IMG/VR virus record: IMGVR_UViG_3300019458_000607
Coordinates: 43,779-107,778 of that record
Source: a virus
Reading direction: 5' to 3' (one strand)
Length of the DNA stretch: 64,000 nucleotides
Of the stretch, positions 63,001-64,000 are shown in pieces. Position 1 is the stretch's first letter, and the number at the start of each line of letters is the position of its first letter. The notes beneath the pieces are model-generated. The model saw nothing but the letters and a program-made list of their open reading frames with translations. It did not search any database and was not told where the DNA came from. The position numbers and the translations under genes were made by a program.

Positions 63001-64000
63001 TCATAACTCCAAATGTCTTTTCTAATATGGGTTTCAAGTCTTCGTGCAAATATATAATCTCTTCTGGTTTTGCCCTATTTTTTAAATATTCATCGGCCAT
63101 TCCTATTTCCAAAATTGCGGGTCTTAATAGAGCGTTAATATCAGAAAGCTCATTTAGGTTTTTTGGCTTAATTTTTTTACACCAGTTTTTACCTAAAGGA
63201 GTTTCAAGTTGAAATATTCCTCTGGTATAACCATTGCTTATTAGCTCATAAACTCTTTTATCGCTAAAATCTTTAAAGTCTCTAATATTTCCATTGTATA
63301 TTTTACTACATACATCAAGGGTTTTTAATCCTAGAATGTCTAATTTTAGATATCCCATTTCTTCTAGATCATACATGTCAAAAGCCGTTAACGTTTTGCC
63401 ATTTTTTGCGTCATAACAAAGAGGAATTTTTCCGAATACTGGCTCATCAGCAATTAATATGGCCGATGCATGAGAAGATCTTTGCCTAGCTATATTTTCA
63501 AGTCTTTGTGCTACGTCAAATGTGACTTTTAATTGCCTTTGTCTTTCGGCAATCATATCTTCAAGAACTTTTATTTGGGCTTTATCTTTAGATCCAGATA
63601 TTTCTTGCTTCCATCGTTCTGTGTCTTTATCTTCGCCTTCAGTTGCCAGCGCTTTTATTTCTGGTACTTCTTCTATTGCTTGTTTTATGCTTTCACACTT
63701 ATGAGGGAAAAGATCAGTAAGTTCATTCATATAGGAAAATGGCAGCCCAATAACTTTGCCAACATCTTTTATTGCGGCTTTAGATGCCATCGTAGACACG
63801 GTACACATTTGGAAAATTCTATCTTCTCCAAATTTATTTCTTAGATAATCTACAACCTCATTTCTTCTTTCTATACTAATGTCCAAATCTATATCAGGAT
63901 ATGAGCCTTTTCTTCCTATATTGTAAAATCTCTCCCAAATTAAGCCATATTCTATAGGATCAACTGCTGTTATCTCCAATAGATAAGCACACAGGCTTCC
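60074..64000 (-). CDS. dnaE: DNA polymerase III alpha subunit with two inteins (5' end outside window)
   Basis: This is the replicative polymerase of the bacterial PolIII alpha (C-family) type. The frame is open to the right window edge and the PHP domain is not included. Residues numbered from a TTG at 63979: catalytic aspartates in PDIDLDIS (Asp29, Asp31) and KLDILGL (Asp214), followed by thumb and fingers, and a C-terminal OB-fold (ICAVAKISSFRQILDKRQ). Two inteins interrupt it, at the conserved IRKA/CGKK step and within the FNK/SHSLAYA step, both in the polymerase core. Phage genomes with their own PolIII alpha are uncommon and large. The two SSB genes follow directly, as a replication cluster. 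Confidence 0.93.
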   Translation of the reverse strand, partial: GSLCAYLLEITAVDPIEYGLIWERFYNIGRKGSYPDIDLDISIERRNEVVDYLRNKFGEDRIFQMCTVSTMASKAAIKDVGKVIGLPFSYMNELTDLFPHKCESIKQAIEEVPEIKALATEGEDKDTERWKQEISGSKDKAQIKVLEDMIAERQRQLKVTFDVAQRLENIARQRSSHASAILIADEPVFGKIPLCYDAKNGKTLTAFDMYDLEEMGYLKLDILGLKTLDVCSKIYNGNIRDFKDFSDKRVYELISNGYTRGIFQLETPLGKNWCKKIKPKNLNELSDINALLRPAILEIGMADEYLKNRAKPEEIIYLHEDLKPILEKTFGVMTYQESMIQIVSKFAGFDLAKGDLIRKACIAKGSLMLTNHGPQKIEEVAKKIGKQSKYDQKILTIDKDNSLVYKRINNVWSNGEKEVFRLSTKNGFHIELTKDHEVFTQDGWKTVENLSTNDFVVLPNNYHYKGHGKFNKNKSTILSYFIGEGCYTDKCDPKITNSDNWILKNIKDKLIEEFGKESFKITIHPVTRCEDIHLRNNAKLWIQSIYKRCKSRNKYIPKYIVHAMNGITTQFIGSYFSGEGHVTKNSIAMSTTSKQIAKNLQILLLRDGIHASLLTKNSTYKNEPYISYNVCISERSAVTLFYNTYKNYICPIKLKLIESIITKEYKKSYKSFLIPNQIVKSMSETVNMHSLVGNIGGAHYSKNMTYDVANFINKKIGSNLLQSVIDSGFKFVGIKDIKMVGTKEVFDFEVEDSRCGFINGILVHNCGKKLPAEMAKYEKEFIDGCLSRGYKEETAKKLWKWVNATADYSFNKCISGETLVYRGNKERSKSIISIEHLFKIKNDKQYAIHGYGQILALDKDGRIRPRKIKDIYFNGKKETYTITLSNGKSIRTTKDHKFYTNNGYVKVEDFLINETSIICNNLNETEESIVISIEYHGLEDTYDIEMDTEEHNFVANGMVCSNSHSLAYAKLAYITAYLKLNDPSKFFWSLLYYSKNEQNPQEEIRSIFFDAKRFNVHILPPSIKRANKDFEVDGNNIYFGLSHVKGIGESAIKYIEKISGMSWHDILFSKIKKNIFDGMVLSGAMSHFGLSRKQMMMCKEFINQLTEKELPIFNHIFIGIPDKITKETKSEIKSLQLQKGKSFEESVQIMLDFINKENKELKIINANRASNLAIECQYFISNYDNGKEYCIRDLARFEGHYLGIPATCSSVDSFLNEKVSHFLIEVEKEKDNTQICAVAKISSFRQILDKRQREMAFITLEDKSFMLDAVMFNSCYSIHKTLIKQDSVLLFKGHKKGGSFIVNHVEQP
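61115..61564 (-). other. Intein 2 in DnaE, mini-intein without endonuclease
   Basis: This 150-residue intein lies at residues 806-955. It begins CISGETLVYRG; block B has TKDH (IRTTKDHKF) and block F has YDIEMDTEEHNF. It ends GMVCSN, with a +1 Ser (SHSLAYA). No LAGLIDADG or HNH domain is present, so it is a splicing-only mini-intein. The penultimate residue is Ser rather than the usual His, a variant known from some active inteins. Confidence 0.9.
61706..62920 (-). other. Intein 1 in DnaE, with LAGLIDADG endonuclease
   Basis: This intein of 405 residues lies at residues 354-758 of the readable part. It begins CIAKGSLMLTNHG and ends ILVHN with a +1 Cys (CGKK). Block B has the TKDH motif. Two LAGLIDADG-like motifs are present, ILSYFIGEG and FIGSYFSGEG, with Glu in the catalytic position of both. 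All splicing residues are intact. The target lies in the most conserved part of the fingers, a site where inteins are hard to lose without inactivating the polymerase. Confidence 0.92.

Noticed and set aside
1-64000. tRNA genes, CRISPR arrays and integrase
   Set aside because: No cloverleaf-like sequence, no regularly spaced repeats and no integrase motifs were found; coding density leaves almost no room.

Overview
The window is part of a large, AT-rich tailed-phage (Caudoviricetes) genome, by eye roughly one third G+C. A complete head and tail gene order is readable: large terminase, portal, protease/scaffold, decoration protein, major capsid protein, neck proteins, tail tube, tail-chaperone-like proteins, a very long tape measure protein and distal tail proteins. 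The separate tail tube, the long tape measure and the lack of any visible sheath gene point to a siphovirus-like particle with a long flexible tail. I see no ribosomal RNA, tRNA, integrase or host housekeeping genes. The host cannot be named from this sequence. Heptosyltransferase-like glycosyltransferases fit a Gram-negative setting but do not prove it.

Left arm, plus strand, 1-48332. DNA packaging and head genes (1-9771) end in a strong intrinsic terminator after the major capsid gene. An unusual block follows (9870-16769) of beta-helix, collagen-like and lectin-like appendage proteins. Its first member appears to be fused to a head-tail adaptor domain, so the appendages may sit on the neck. 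Neck and tail-completion genes (16778-18815), a decayed HNH endonuclease, the tail tube gene with its own terminator, chaperone-like genes and the tape measure gene (22668-28364) come next. The distal tail region (28577-48332) is built from duplicated modules: three copies of one small domain, two large propeller-like paralogues, three LamG domains, a further beta-helix and a large hub-like protein. Free-standing homing endonucleases sit at three gene junctions in this region.

Right arm, minus strand, 48333-64000. Genes overlap tightly and meet the left arm stop codon to stop codon. In the order of transcription they are: a DNA polymerase III alpha subunit (cut by the window edge), two different single-stranded-DNA-binding proteins, a GT4-like glycosyltransferase, a GT9-GT2 fusion glycosyltransferase, a WGR-containing DNA ligase, a NadR-like P-loop kinase, a small zinc-ribbon protein, an IS605-type TnpB element that appears to interrupt a tiny gene, an MT-A70 DNA adenine methyltransferase, an unknown coiled-coil protein, a class I methyltransferase, a GT2, a GT9 and a DUF2203-like protein. 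The phage thus brings its own replication core and a sizeable glycosylation and methylation cassette.

The window is rich in selfish DNA: three inteins (one in the terminase, two in the polymerase), three readable homing endonuclease genes or fragments plus one pseudogene, and the TnpB element. The least conventional parts are the adaptor/beta-helix fusion with its dispersed beta-helix relatives, the nested scaffold start in the protease gene, and the TnpB element whose right-end flank rejoins in frame with the other side of the insertion.
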